A DNA stretch of 43,500 bases from Prorocentrum cordatum (GCA_963575745.1 CAUYUJ010020760.1:190731-234230), one strand, 5' to 3'; positions 1 to 10,019 are shown, numbered from the stretch's first letter. Numbers and translations are program-made. The notes: generated by a model not told the origin, from the letters alone.

Positions 1-503
1 CACAGGGTTGGAGGAGGCCTCCAGGCGAACAGAATGGGGCAGGACAATGAATGTGGGAGACTTGTCGCAAGCTCCCAGCCCCCCCAAGTGTGCGCCCGAA
101 GGGTGTGGGGCCGCGTTGGCTCCCTCAAAGGGCCGTCTTGGAGCCGTCTAGGCCCGTCTTGAGGGCGCCGTTTGCCCTGATGGGGCCGTCTTGGTTCGTC
201 GTGGGCCCCTCATGGGCGCGTCCGTAGGCCGTCCTGGGCCCATCGGGGTCCTCGTGGGGCTGTCTTGGAGCCGTCTGGGACCGTGAGGAGGCCGCCTTGG
301 AGTCGTCTTGGGCCCCTCCTGTGCGCCTCCTTGGGCCGTCCTGGGCCCAGCAGGGGCCGTGTTGGCACCCTCTTGGGGCTGTCTTGGAGCCGTCTTGAGC
401 CGTCGCAGCGCGCCTTGGGTTGTGCTGGGTCCGTCTTGGCCCGTCTTGGGGCCTTCCTGGGCGGTTCCTCGGACCCTCCTGGGACTTTCTGGGGCCTCTT
501 GGT

Positions 504-590
504 GCATCGGACCGCCGAAACGGCGGGAAACGCAAAGGGTGTAACAGTAAACAATGGAAAATTAACGATTTTTGCCAGCTGGGACTCTCT
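504..590 (+). repeat. Array-interrupting module, copy 1
   Basis: AT-richer island inside the array. It opens with a GCCGAAACGGCGGGAAACGC-like core and has TTAACGATTTTTG about 50 bases later. This is the most diverged copy of the module described at 1104-1190. Confidence 0.55.
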
Positions 591-1103
591 TGCCATCTTG
601 GCCCGTCTTGAGGCCCCGAACGGGCGCGTCCTTGGGCCGTCCTGGGCGCACCCTCCTGGGACCGTCTTGGAATCGTCTTGGGCCGTCTTGAGCGCGCCTT
701 GGGCCGTCCTGGGCCGGTCTGGGGCCGTGTTGGCACCCTCGCGGCGAGGAAGCTCGGAGGCGGGCTCGAGGCCTCTTCGGGGCCAATTTTGGAAGCTGTT
801 GGGGCCTCTGTAGGGGCCTCGTTTGGGCTCCTTGGGAGCCTCCTGGGGCCTCTTCGGGGGATTCTTGGCGGCCCCTTGGGGCCTCTTGGGGGCCTGTTTG
901 GGCCTCCTGGCGCCCTCTTGGGGCGGAAGGCTCGGATTTTCGGTCCGTGGTCCCCCTCTTGGCCCCCTCTTGGGCCTGTCTTCGGGCCCTCGTGGGCCGT
1001 CTTGAGCGTCTCTTGGGTCGTCTTGGGGCCCTCTTGGGCTGTCTTGGGGCGCTCTTGGAAACCTCTTGGGCCGTTCTGGGGCGCTCTTGGAGGCCTCTTG
1101 GGC

Positions 1104-1190
1104 CGTCTTCGAGCGTCGGAAAGCGGAAAAGGCGAGAAGGCCAAAATCCTTCCAAAACCGTCGTAAAGCGGACGATTTTGAGGCCCAAAA
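1104..1190 (+). repeat. Array-interrupting module, copy 2
   Basis: Clearest copy. It follows a GGGCCGTCTTCGAGC array unit and reads GTCGGAAAGCGGAAAAGGCG, then AGAAGGCCAAAATCC, then GACGATTTTGAGG some 35 bases on, after which the array resumes. The order (TCGGAAA core, GAGGCGAGAA-like box, CAAAATC, GACGATTT) is shared with copies near 1908, 40551 and 42355, so it is an inherited part of the repeat and not random decay. Confidence 0.65.
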
Positions 1191-1420
1191 CCGTCCAAAA
1201 CCTCCTGAGGCGGTCCCCTCGTCCGCCCCCCTCGCTTCGAAGCAGTTTTTAAGCCCCGTGGCACCTCTTGGGGATCTCTTTTGGGCTCCTGGGGGCCTCT
1301 TGGGCCTCCACTGGATTCGCTGCCCTCGGTCGGCAATCGTCGATCCTACGACGACTCTCCCCAACGGAGAAACATCGAAGGCCCTCGGAGCGTCCAACAT
1401 TGTTCTTTTGTGCCTTCGAT

Positions 1421-1636
1421 ATGCCGGTCGCCTCTCGTCCGCTCCCCCCCTCCTGGAAGCAATTCTGAGGCCACTTAGGGCTTCGTGGGGGCCGTTTGGG
1501 GATCTCTTGGGGCGTTTTTGCCTGCAATATGCCTGTCGCCTCTCGTCCGCTCCCCCGCTCCTGGAGGGAATTCTGAAGGCACTGAAGGCTTCGTGGGGGC
1601 CGTTTCGGAGCCTCTTCGGCCTTCGTTTGGGCCTCC
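1421..1636 (+). repeat. 108-bp tandem duplication
   Basis: ATGCCGGTCGCCTCTCGTCC at 1421 recurs as ATGCCTGTCGCCTCTCGTCC at 1529. Similarity continues through a CCTGGAAGCAATTCTGA-like stretch and GGCTTCGTGGGGGCCGTTT. It is a local duplication inside the array block. Confidence 0.75.
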
Positions 1637-1907
1637 CGGGGGGGCTCTTAGGGCCCTCTCGGGCCGTCTTGGGTGCCTCTTGGGCCGTCTTGGGGCCGTC
1701 TGAGACCCGCCTCGGCGCCTCTTGGGCTGTCGTGGGCCGTCTTGGGCCGCTCCTGGGGTCGTCGTCTTGGGCCGTCTTGGGCGCCTCCTGGGCCGTCCTG
1801 GGGCCGTCCTGGGGCGTCTTGGGACCGTCTGGGGGCCCTCCTGGCCCGTCTTGGGGCTCTCTTGGGGTCCTCTTCGGCCGTCTTGGAGCGGTCGGGGGGG
1901 CTTCTTG

Positions 1908-1995
1908 GGCCGTCTTGGAGCGTCGGGAAGCCGACGAGGCGAGGAGGCCGAAAACATCGAAAAACACAGTAGAAATCGACGATTTCTGTCGCTCG
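1908..1995 (+). repeat. Array-interrupting module, copy 3
   Basis: Same order as copy 2: GTCGGGAAGCCGACGAGGCG, then GAGGAGGCCGAAAAC, then GACGATTTCTG, flanked on both sides by array units. Confidence 0.65.
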
Positions 1996-2224
1996 GGGCC
2001 CTCATGGGAGGCCTCTTGGGAGGCCTCTTCGGGCGTCTTGGACGCCTCTTGGGCCGCCTGGGGCGAATCTCGGGCGTCTTGGGCCATCTTTAAGCGTGCC
2101 GGGGCTCTCCGGGGCCGTCTTGGGGGCTTCGGGGGGCCCTCTCGACATATCCTGGGGCCTGCCTGGGCGGCCCGGGGCGGCCCGGGGCCAGCCCGGGGCG
2201 GCCCGGGGCCAGCCCGGGGCGGTT

Positions 2225-2530
2225 TCGGTGCATTGGGGCCTGCGCCCTTCTGGCACGCACTGGGCCCTGCAATGTAGTAGAGATGACGTTGGGCTCCAGC
2301 TTCGCCTTCCACATGTCACTGAGCACTGAAAGCGCGTGTTGCCATTGCCCGCCTTTTCTGCATGCGCTGGCAGTCGCAATGTAGTGGCCTGGGACAAGTT
2401 GCACACCTAATCGAAGTCCTTCGCGGAGCAACCGCAGTGCTACGCTCCATTGTTTTGTCCGACCGCAGTTCTTGATCGACGCTTCGAGGGAAATAACGCC
2501 TTCTCGAGACCCTCGGCCGATGCCCAGCAT
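2225..2530 (-). pseudogene. Retroposed pentatricopeptide-repeat (PPR) protein fragment
   Basis: From the ATG at 2528-2530 the minus strand reads about 86 residues typical of dinoflagellate PPR proteins: a SLEASIKNCGRTKQW segment, then ATASACRKGGQWQHALSVL, then SDMWKAKLEPNVIS. These are helical hairpins of the 35-residue PPR motif; intact family members bind organellar RNA. Near 2272 the frame shifts; the next repeat start (a SACQKG block) continues in another frame to about 2230, where the GGGCC array begins. The copy is therefore frameshifted and truncated to about two and a half repeats. The SL relics some 25 bases upstream of the ATG show that it came from a spliced mRNA. The PPR call is strong; the parent gene cannot be named. 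Confidence 0.8.
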
Positions 2531-2552
2531 CCGAGAAGACACGGCACCGCGG

Positions 2553-2625
2553 CTTGAGCCACTTTGTAAATTCCCTGAGTCAAAATGGCTTTAGCCAAAA
2601 TGGCTTGGGCCAAAATGGCTACGGA
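2553..2625 (-). other. Stack of dinoflagellate spliced-leader relics
   Basis: Read on the minus strand, 2625-2604 is a complete 22-nt SL copy: TCCGTAG followed by CCATTTTGGCCCAAG, one mismatch from the DinoSL consensus. It is joined to 2603-2589, CCATTTTGGCTAAAG (15 nt), and to 2588-2575, CCATTTTGACTCAG (14 nt). A more eroded copy, ACAAAGTGGCTCAAG, ends at 2553 (11 of 15 matching). The 15-nt step is what results when the AG inside CCGTAG of an inserted leader is used as the next trans-splice acceptor. Each step implies one round of transcription, trans-splicing, reverse transcription and reinsertion. Divergence grows with distance from the outermost copy, as expected for layers of increasing age. 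Confidence 0.9.
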
Positions 2626-2649
2626 GGGGAGGAGGAAGATTTTTTTTGC

Positions 2650-3670
2650 CCACGCTGCAGCCCACATACACCACTCAGGGTGGGCGAGGCCCTGAGGGAA
2701 AACAGTCACTGCCGTATCCGACCGCACAAGGCAGTCGGTACGGACACGTCTGCGACAGAGAGGTGGGTGAGCCTGGGCGCTAACCGAGACCAGGCAACAG
2801 AGACCCACCTCAGAGTGGCCCCTCACAGGCACACGGGGCCCAAGGGGACCCCGCTACACCTGGACGGGGGCCAGCAGAGGCACGCAGGGCGCCGTGCTGC
2901 AATCCTCCCATGAGGATCAAAACAAAGAGGCCCTCGACACAGGGGGACGCGGCACCGAACCCGCCAGAGTTAGGCGGGAAGCAAGCAATTCCCACCCGTG
3001 GAATGTGCCTCGGCACCCGCAGGCCCTCGGCTGTACAGAGGTCATGCGGAAATACAGGCCACGGCTGAGCATGTCGGGGCGGGAGCCAAGCTCCTGTCCT
3101 CAGCGGCATCTCCAACACGTGGCCATGGGGCGATAGCCCCTGAAGGAAAGGTGGGCCCCATCACGCAACGCACGCGTGCACGCACACGAAACTGGTGGAG
3201 GGCCAGGCGATGGGGCCGGAGACAACTCACCAGGCCACAGCAACGCCGTGAGAGCAAAGACGGGAAAAGTGTACCCCCGAGCTCCCTACAAGACAAACCA
3301 TCACAAGGCGCACACTTCCCCCAAAGGTGGGGTGCCTGACACACGTGCTCAACGAACGGATCCGAAGATGGACTAACACAAGGACGAAGAGGCTGCCCCA
3401 GGTGCTGAAGCGCCTGGACGACAAACCTCGCCCCTGATGTACAGCCAAGCACAGAACTCAAAGATAGCAAAAATAATAAAAATTCGACCACCCACACAAG
3501 GACGACGAGAAAACCAGCCCCTGGTGCAAGAAGCGCCAGGACGACCGCTGATCTCGCCCCAGATGTGGGGTAAAGCACGGATGCCTGCCATTAGGCCAGA
3601 CGCATCGGGCCGTGCAAGGAGAGACGCAAGAACTTTGGTAAAACATACCAACCGACAGGGACCCTTCAAC
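2650..3670 (-). other. LINE 3' region (no supported gene)
   Basis: About 1 kb between the end of ORF2 and the presumed poly(A). Short open frames occur on both strands but none resembles a known family. It contains the tandem duplication listed at 3377-3566. Confidence 0.5.
3377..3566 (-). repeat. Duplication in the LINE 3' region
   Basis: A block running from CACAAGGACGAAGAGG to CTCGCCCCTGATGT (3377-3440, plus strand) recurs at 3494-3566, from CACAAGGACGACGAG to CTCGCCCCAGATGT, a spacing of about 117 bp. Confidence 0.7.
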
Positions 3671-3902
3671 ATGCTAGTCCGAGTCCGAGGACGACGGAAC
3701 CTCAGGACAGCCGCCAGCAGCTCGGACCAGTCTGTTGACTTTCGATTGAAAGGTAGGGACAGAGGGCGACCGAGCAGGCACAACAAGGGGCTCTAGGTCG
3801 CCTTCATCCTCAGGGGCCCCAGCCGTCAGAGCAGCAACAGACACGCGCACATCATCGTCACCACTAGTTGCTTCTCTAATGGGAGGGGCCCTGGGAAGAC
3901 CA

Positions 3903-6900
3903 TCAACAAACACTCGAACCTGGGACTTGTCGTGCTGTGGGTGAAATCCCTGCAGCAGCTTCTTCCACTTGGATTTGTGCCACGGGACCATGTTCCCAGG
4001 GCCAGGGCAGCGTTTCAAAAACAGGTTCGATTTGAGCGGTGAGCCCGTCGAAATCACAATGAACGCAGACATACAAAGTGGAATGATCAGAACATGCTAA
4101 GCCGAAAATCGTGTGATTGTTGGCTCGGACTTTGTCAAAATCCAGCCCAGGGGCGGGTCCCGTGCACTTCCTAGGCGGGGGAATGGGACGCGCTCCGAAC
4201 TTGAAAGTGAACATGGTTCCGAAAGCCTTGAAGCAGACTGTGCACCGCCAGAATCCCCCAATCCTGGAAAATGAGCACACGTCTGAGGCCACAGCAGCAG
4301 CCTTGGAGCGGTCGGGCTTGATATACTCTACCTCACCGTGCTCCTTGAGAGAGGGGAAACTGAGCAAAAGTTTCATCGCCAACTTGCAAAAAGCACCCGT
4401 GTATTTAATGCGCAAATCCGTTTCTTCTAATACATCGCGGTCAATGGGATGCATCAAAACCGCGGCATTAGCTCCTAAATCCGCAAGATGGTTACCCGTC
4501 CTGCGAAAAACTTCATCATCAGACAAGCCGTCCTCGTTTAAACTGAGATGGGCCTTGATTTTGATCACGTTATCCAAAAACTTATGGGCGACGTCAGCCC
4601 TGGCTTGGACGATATGTCCAGCATATGCCTTACGAAAATGAGCTTGCAAGTCTGGAGCAGCATGGTAATCGTTCACCACATTGGCGCAATCAGACAGAAT
4701 GGCAGCAGGACCCTTGAGGCACATTACTGAACCAGTAAAAGCCGAATATTCAGCTGCTTGAGGCGACTGAGGAAGTGGCGGATGCACAGGGCATCGGATC
4801 TCGCAAATGCGCACCCCGTTCTTAAAAGCATTGCAACTCCATCCAGCGCGGCAAAGCTCTCGGATGGGATGCCGAGTGCAAGAGCCATCAACAAAAATGT
4901 CACCTTCCAGCGAAAACTCGTCAGCAGGAGGATCGACGAACCATTCGGCAACCCAGGACCCAGCCGCCAGAGGCCCTGGATGGACGTCCCCAGGATGAGG
5001 TAAACCTCCACGAGTGACCGACAAAAGCAAATTTCGATTCGCAACATGGCCGTCGATGCTCTCAACTATCTCTCGGCCAACAATCTCAAGACGTTCTTCA
5101 GCGAGAGCAGGACATTTCCATATCCTGTCATACAGAGTGTCTCGGCACCCGCAGCCCAAAGGACACTCCTCAGGGTGCTGATAACCCTTCCCGCGGGCAT
5201 ACACACGGGTCCAGAGAGCCCCAGACGCCACCGCACGAAGAGTCCCCTTCTCCAAAGGAGTGTGCTTTTTGGACCGTAAATGCCGAGCAACAATATCAAA
5301 ACAAATCCGGTCAGGAAAACCTTGACGATCTCCAATTCGTCGTTCGAGTTGCTGGAGCACCGCTTCCTTAAGCTGGAGCCTCAACATGCCTGGTGACAAA
5401 AGCACAAGGGAAAACTCATGGCCTTGATCAGTCACAAGAGTAGCGAAATTCTTAGCCGTCAAGCCGAGGCGACGAAGGGAATACCGAAGGGCCGAAACGG
5501 GGCCCGCGACGGATCGCCAAGGTTTCCAGGGTTGGGCAAAAACCGGATCGAAAGCGGACCTCAATTGCTGAAAGCTCAGAGTGGAAGGGGTGGACACGCA
5601 TTCGAGTGCTCCATATTTATTTAGCCCAACGCAGGATGGGGGAAACTTGAACGAGCCAAGCGGGGCCCCCCCGAGGAGCAATAAAATCGAGAGGCTCCTG
5701 TCCCCAGCCCTGGGTTTCAACACAGAAGCGAAACTACGTCTAAGACTGAGGAGTTCTCTATCACTGACGCCGTGCACTTCGGGGGCATAAGTGGCAGCAG
5801 GCAGCGGCCCCGCGACCCACAAATTCCTGCATTTACGCCCCAGGGTCGTTCGTAACTTATGGATTCGTTTAGCCCTAGCCTGCGCGCCAGAGCGTCTGCG
5901 CTTGGCCTCGGAGCCAAGGCCCTTGTGTCTAAGCGGCTTGCCGACGGAGTCATCAGCACCAAGGTTAGGAGCAGCGCAAACGCTCGGGCCAGTCAAAGCG
6001 GTTCCGAGACGCCGTTGAATGGCTTGCCCCACAAGCTTGCTAGAGATCATGAGGCATGCCTTGTCTTCAGCTAAAGTGGCACCGATGTCCTCAACGACTA
6101 TCCTCTTGAGTTGCAGGCTGCTGTCTACGATTCCGTGGACGACTTCATTGAAAGACCCGACAGCGTGCAGCCCATTGTCGTCGATGTACAACGAACAAGT
6201 AATACACGGTGGCCACACTATACTATCCAGGCCCGCTAAAGAATTCACTCTGATGAAAGTGGTAGCGAAAGGACATCCCGCCACCAGCCCATGGATAGCA
6301 TGTAGCGCAGCCGAAACATTGCCACCCAGCGAGAGATGACGAGGGGCGTAATAAGCGTAACAGGCCAATCTGGAAACGGCCTGAGGAAAACCGAGAGCGT
6401 GGCACCTAGTCAGCACTTGCGCAACGTCGAGACTTTCGTAGTACTTGAGAAAATCCCACAGGAGGGTCGCCGCATACTGTCCACCAGCAACGCCCCCCTC
6501 GGAGAGGAGGGCTTGCCGCCAGACAGGATCACAGGCCCCCATGCATTTCCCAGCCGCGAACCAGGGCCGAAAGTTTTTAACCTCCCAGGCCTGGGCAAGA
6601 GGCCTCCGCAACCTTCCCCAGAGCCTGTAAGGCCCAGTGAAAATGCCTATAGGACGGTACCCTCCAACAGGTCTGGGAAGTAACATAGCAACGATGATGC
6701 ACAGCTGGGTTGGCATAATCAAACTGGTTTCCACGATGCGGTAAAGTTCCAAAAGGCACTCGAGGGCTTCGTCCGAAAGATAGCTAAGGTGGCGGAGGTG
6801 AAAGCCATCCGTGCTGACGGCCGAGCCCTCCTTGTACCCCTTGCTGATATTTCGGAGAGTGCTAACATCTGGCAGATCGATCTCGGGGGCAGGCTCGAAG

Positions 6901-7258
6901 TCGCCAGGCGGGGGTGGGGCCGGGAGCTCCGCGCGCCACAAGGCCTGGAAACGGGTCGCCTCAGAAGACAAGATCGAAAGGGGGTCAGAAACAATAACCT
7001 TATCAGCAGCAAGAACGGAAGTGGGGGACCGAACCCTGGGGGCTCTAGTGACCATGCGAGCCCGTCTGGCTCCTTTCTCCACTCCACACTTAATCCACTG
7101 ACTCCAGGAGGCTCGGCCGTTAGCCCTGGCAACTAAAGACTCCGCCTCGACGGCGGACGCGATGCGAGCGAGCAGGTCCTTAGCATCTGGAACTGACCGA
7201 GCAGCTCGAACCGTAATACTGGCAAAGTCGTGCACCTGGCGGAGAAAAAGAAAAGAAG

Positions 7259-7347
<89 letters not shown>

Positions 7348-8471
7348 GAATCGTGCTTTCCTTTGTTGGCCAAAACCTGAGCAGGAAGAGCAAAAACGCC
7401 AGACTTAGCAGCTTCAAACTCGGACTCGCGACAATCTTGCTGCAGCAAATGGCAGAAAACAACAAACTTCGAATGCAGCCAACGGATGGCATACAACTCG
7501 GGGTGTCGAGGGCCTTTCATGTCCGAATCCGTGAGAGATTTCCAAACAATACGCGGATTTTGACTGCGGGTTCCCAGGACAGGCAAAGAGGCGCCCGTGA
7601 GCTCGACAAGCTCCTTCTCAGCAAGGTCGGCCCAGGACCCATAAATCCGAGTGAGATTATCTCTGGTGGCGGCCCCCTTCCCCTGACGAGCATCGTGAAC
7701 GGCCTGCTCGATCTCTTGCCGCAGTCGGCCAAAATCAGCGGACGGCGCGCGGGCAGGACCAATCACTCGATCGAGGCCAATCCGCGGCGGCGTCAGGAAA
7801 GCCACGGCACGCAAAGAAGCAAGCTGGGGGAAAAGGGTGAGGCAGACAGGGGAGCGCGGGGTGAGATCAGCGTCTCCGACGAGGACGACCGATTGAGTGG
7901 CTTTGCTAAGGCCACGGCTCACCAGGAAGTAATCGCTTAACCGCATGCCCCCCGTAGCGGAACAAGTGCCGACAACATCAGGCGCTACAAGCTTGCCACG
8001 TGCAACGTCAAGGAACTCGGAGTCCTGGACGCCGGGGGGCTCCACGTTGAAATCCCCCCCCACGAGCCATGGCAATCCTGAAGACGAAACGAACTCGCCC
8101 ACAGATCTCAGCACCTCTGAATTCTCGCCAGAGAGGCCGATGTCGCGCACGAGGTAAAGGCTGGACACGCACACAGCGGAACCTCCAGGAACTTGGACAA
8201 CACCTCCAACACCGCGGCCCCGAAAAAAGATCATGAGGCCCCAGAGGGTGTAATCCCAAGTAGGCCCTGACAAAAATAGCAACACCCCCACGAGTGCCAT
8301 TATTGGGACCAGAGAGAGCGGGGCTCCAAAGGCTCTTCCAGCCCTGACGGAGGGCCCAGGCTGACGCTTGGTCGACTTCCTCACGAGCACGCTGGTGGTG
8401 TTCCTGCATGAGAACCACGTGGGACTTACAATAAGTTTAAAAGGCACGCCCCGACCCCCACCCAGAGACAT
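3903..8471 (-). pseudogene. LINE ORF2: endonuclease, reverse transcriptase and RNase H polyprotein (broken)
   Basis: A 1522-codon open frame. Numbering from its first codon: endonuclease GGDFNVEP at 138-145 and SDYFLVS near 179; the poly-Phe insertion at about 376-405; RT fingers with GYRPIGIF; palm motif A around LLWDFLKYYESLD; motif B GLVAGCPFAT; motif C YIDD at 762-765 (bases 6177-6188). RNase H acidic residues are D1195 (FVDGS), E1241 (AAEYS) and D1261 (LSDCAN), followed by NHLADLGA. Two CxxC pairs (WRCTVC and YVCVHC) suggest a C-terminal zinc site. The enzyme type nicks target DNA and primes cDNA synthesis from it. Residues 1 to about 72 are out of frame; the real endonuclease start lies in the frame at 8250-8705. 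The endonuclease's closing motif reads TPRSPVCLTL, with no His where APE enzymes usually have the catalytic one. An overlapping frame at 3674-4072 could hold the original C-terminus. Confidence 0.85.
7259..7346 (+). repeat. 88-nt poly(A) tract inside LINE ORF2
   Basis: Uninterrupted A on the plus strand, T on the LINE sense strand, preceded by an impure GAGAAAAAGAAAAGAAGAA run. In ORF2 it reads as about 29 Phe codons and the frame is the same on both sides. It looks like expansion of an A-rich seed and not a separate insertion, because no other foreign sequence accompanies it. The assembled length of such a run is unreliable. Confidence 0.95.
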
Positions 8472-8705
8472 TGGCCGCGGTGAAGGTCAGGGAAATCTGA
8501 GACGGGTCTCGAGAGGACCCAAGAAAAGGAGACTTTACCAAACTAGTGCCTACGGGCGCGCAGGGGTCTACAGTGGAGCACTGGAGGCCAGAAGGGGTCA
8601 TGATGGCTTTAGCACGCGCAGTCACGCATCTTAAAGCCCTCCAAAAATTTCCCGAAGCCTTACCCAAGACGTTCCCCACCTTGCCCTTGAGTTTGCTAAA
8701 GGCTA
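8250..8705 (-). pseudogene. LINE ORF2 5' part: start of the APE endonuclease
   Basis: Continuation of ORF2 upstream of the open frame that ends at 3903. It reads SLTFTAANVSGWGSGRAF, then a TAA stop at 8437-8439, then in the same frame TYCKSHVVLMQEHHQ and TRGGVAIFVRAYLG. The Asn of ANVSGWG and the Glu of MQEHH are the first two catalytic motifs of APE-type endonucleases. The frame is lost near 8250 and the protein continues in the ORF2 frame with TLWGLMIFFRGRGVGG. One nonsense change and one frameshift thus break the domain. Confidence 0.75.
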
Positions 8706-9946
8706 GGCGTTGGCGCCGCCGCGCCAGCCGCAGGACCGCCTCCAGCGATCTCTGCAGCCCGCCGCCGAACCGACATAGCCTCTGCAGAGCCAGAAGTCGC
8801 CTCGGCAGCGCTGGCAGAGGCCTTGGAAGAGGTTGCTTGGGCAGGTTCCGGGGCCTCGGGTGCGGCTGCGGTAGCTCCATTACCACCTGCGCCGCCCTCA
8901 GAAACATCAGTCCGACGCCTCTTGCCCTGCAGACGAGCGAGCAACGCCTTGTGGCCCTCCTTTGCCTTGTTAGTCTTCTCCAAGGCTTCCTTGAATAACG
9001 TCGCGGTGGCTTCCTGCAGGCTCTTCTTGAGCTCTGAGACCAGGTTCTGGGCCGTTTCTTTGTCCTCGTCAGAAACATCAAGGGCGCCTTCATCCTGGTC
9101 CTCAACCAAATCGCCAAGGGTGATGGGGATCTCCTCGAACTTACGTGACAGAACGGCGCGGACAGACCAAGGAGAGCATTTGGCCTGCTCCTTAACCTCG
9201 GGAACGGGTTCAGAAAGTTTGGAATGTAATTGAGCAACCAACTGCTTGTGTAGATCTTCAGCTGCCTGACATTCAGCCTGCAAATGACCAACTCGTTCAC
9301 GCTGCTCGTCAAGGGCGAGCTGCATCTCATCGAAACGCTTGACTGCCTTGGCCAAGCTGTCTTCATGTGAACGTAGAGAGTTGAAAGCCTTGTTGATATG
9401 CTGCTGGATGGGCTGCTGCTTGTTGGCGGATCGCCTGGCCTCCAGCACCTTGACGTACTGGGAGGCCGCGGTGGTATCGCCAGTCCTCTTGAGCATAGCG
9501 ATGAGGGACTCGACCTCGAGATCATCCAAGTCTTTGATGTCAACCTGTGATGACTGCGCATGCTGCGGCTGAAGTCCAGGCTGAACAGGGCGATGCACGC
9601 CACCAGCACCATGAGGAGTCTGGCCTGGCGACCAAACTCCTTGAGGGGGCCGCAGCGCATGCCCAGGCTCCGTGCGCGGGGCGCCACAATGTCGACAACA
9701 AGTGGCTGACGCGGCGTTTTTCCTGCAAGGGCATTGTGTGCACTTCCACCGCCCTTGGCGAGGGAAGAAATGTGGGCCCCCTCCGACATTGCCGCCTTGC
9801 CCAAAACCTCCGTAGAGCTGTCCAGGCGGGACAGGAACACGGGCGAAGGGGTTGGACGCGACGTAGCCTCCAGACTGGGGCCATCCCACCACACTGGAAC
9901 GCCACGGTACGGGAATGGTGAAGGATTCGGAATGCCACCAGCGCAA
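8696..9946 (-). CDS. LINE ORF1-like protein (zinc finger and coiled coil), start missing
   Basis: 416 readable codons. Near residues 67-87 is WKCTQC, N77 and CCRHC, resembling a RanBP2-type zinc ribbon, which in other proteins binds RNA or protein. Residues of about 137-245 are charged and heptad-like (DLEVESLIAML, then RFDEMQLALDEQRERVGHLQ), a probable coiled coil. The C-terminus is basic (KRRRT), then Ala, Gly and Pro rich. Position directly upstream of ORF2 and this architecture fit LINE ORF1, whose products coat the element RNA. There is no ATG before the first two thirds of the frame: the readable part begins one codon after an in-frame TAG at the 5' side, so the start is lost, spliced in, or lies in another frame. 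The end overlaps the upstream part of ORF2 in a different frame. Confidence 0.65.
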   Translation of the reverse strand: MRWWHSESFTIPVPWRSSVVGWPQSGGYVASNPFARVPVPPGQLYGGFGQGGNVGGGPHFFPRQGRWKCTQCPCRKNAASATCCRHCGAPRTEPGHALRPPQGVWSPGQTPHGAGGVHRPVQPGLQPQHAQSSQVDIKDLDDLEVESLIAMLKRTGDTTAASQYVKVLEARRSANKQQPIQQHINKAFNSLRSHEDSLAKAVKRFDEMQLALDEQRERVGHLQAECQAAEDLHKQLVAQLHSKLSEPVPEVKEQAKCSPWSVRAVLSRKFEEIPITLGDLVEDQDEGALDVSDEDKETAQNLVSELKKSLQEATATLFKEALEKTNKAKEGHKALLARLQGKRRRTDVSEGGAGGNGATAAAPEAPEPAQATSSKASASAAEATSGSAEAMSVRRRAAEIAGGGPAAGAAAPTPSL

Positions 9947-10019
9947 AGCCTAGTGGAAACTGAAAGTTGCTCCAGCCAGGAGCTCACTAAGAGAAAAACC
10001 TCGTCTGACCAGGCAGAGG

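Larger units (their letters stand above)
100..2262 (+). repeat. Degenerate GGGCCGTCTTGG array, block 1
   Basis: About 2.1 kb made almost wholly of variants of an 11-12-bp unit (GGGCCGTCTTGG, GGGCCTCTTGG, GGGGCCCTCTTGG). The unit is poor in TA and often 12 bp long, so long frames stay open on both strands. On the minus strand the translation is a monotonous Pro-Lys-Thr-Ala-Gln-Glu-Ala series; I do not read this as a gene. Three conserved non-array modules interrupt it at about 504, 1104 and 1908. The same array recurs near 14.5, 33.4, 34.4, 38.7-40.6, 40.9, 41.7 and 42.0-42.6 kb in both orientations, so it is an interspersed repeat. Confidence 0.9.
2641..9950 (-). mobile_element. LINE (non-LTR) retrotransposon, near full length, inactivated
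   Basis: Minus-strand element with the order ORF1 (zinc finger, coiled coil), APE endonuclease, reverse transcriptase, RNase H, C-terminal Cys cluster and a 3' region of about 1 kb. Its 3' end is probably the run of eight A (minus strand) at 2648-2641, 15 bases from the first base of the SL-headed PPR retrocopy. The 5' limit is uncertain: ORF1 stays open to about 9946 without an ATG, and GGA repeats begin just beyond 10,020. The endonuclease carries a stop codon and a frameshift, and ORF2 holds an 88-nt homopolymer, so this copy cannot be autonomous. No target-site duplication could be identified. Confidence 0.85.

Noticed and set aside
210-2312. 700-codon open frame on the minus strand, Pro/Lys/Thr/Ala/Gln rich
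   Set aside because: It is the translation of the GGGCC array; five other frames over the same DNA are also open for long stretches. Only the PPR piece at its start is meaningful.
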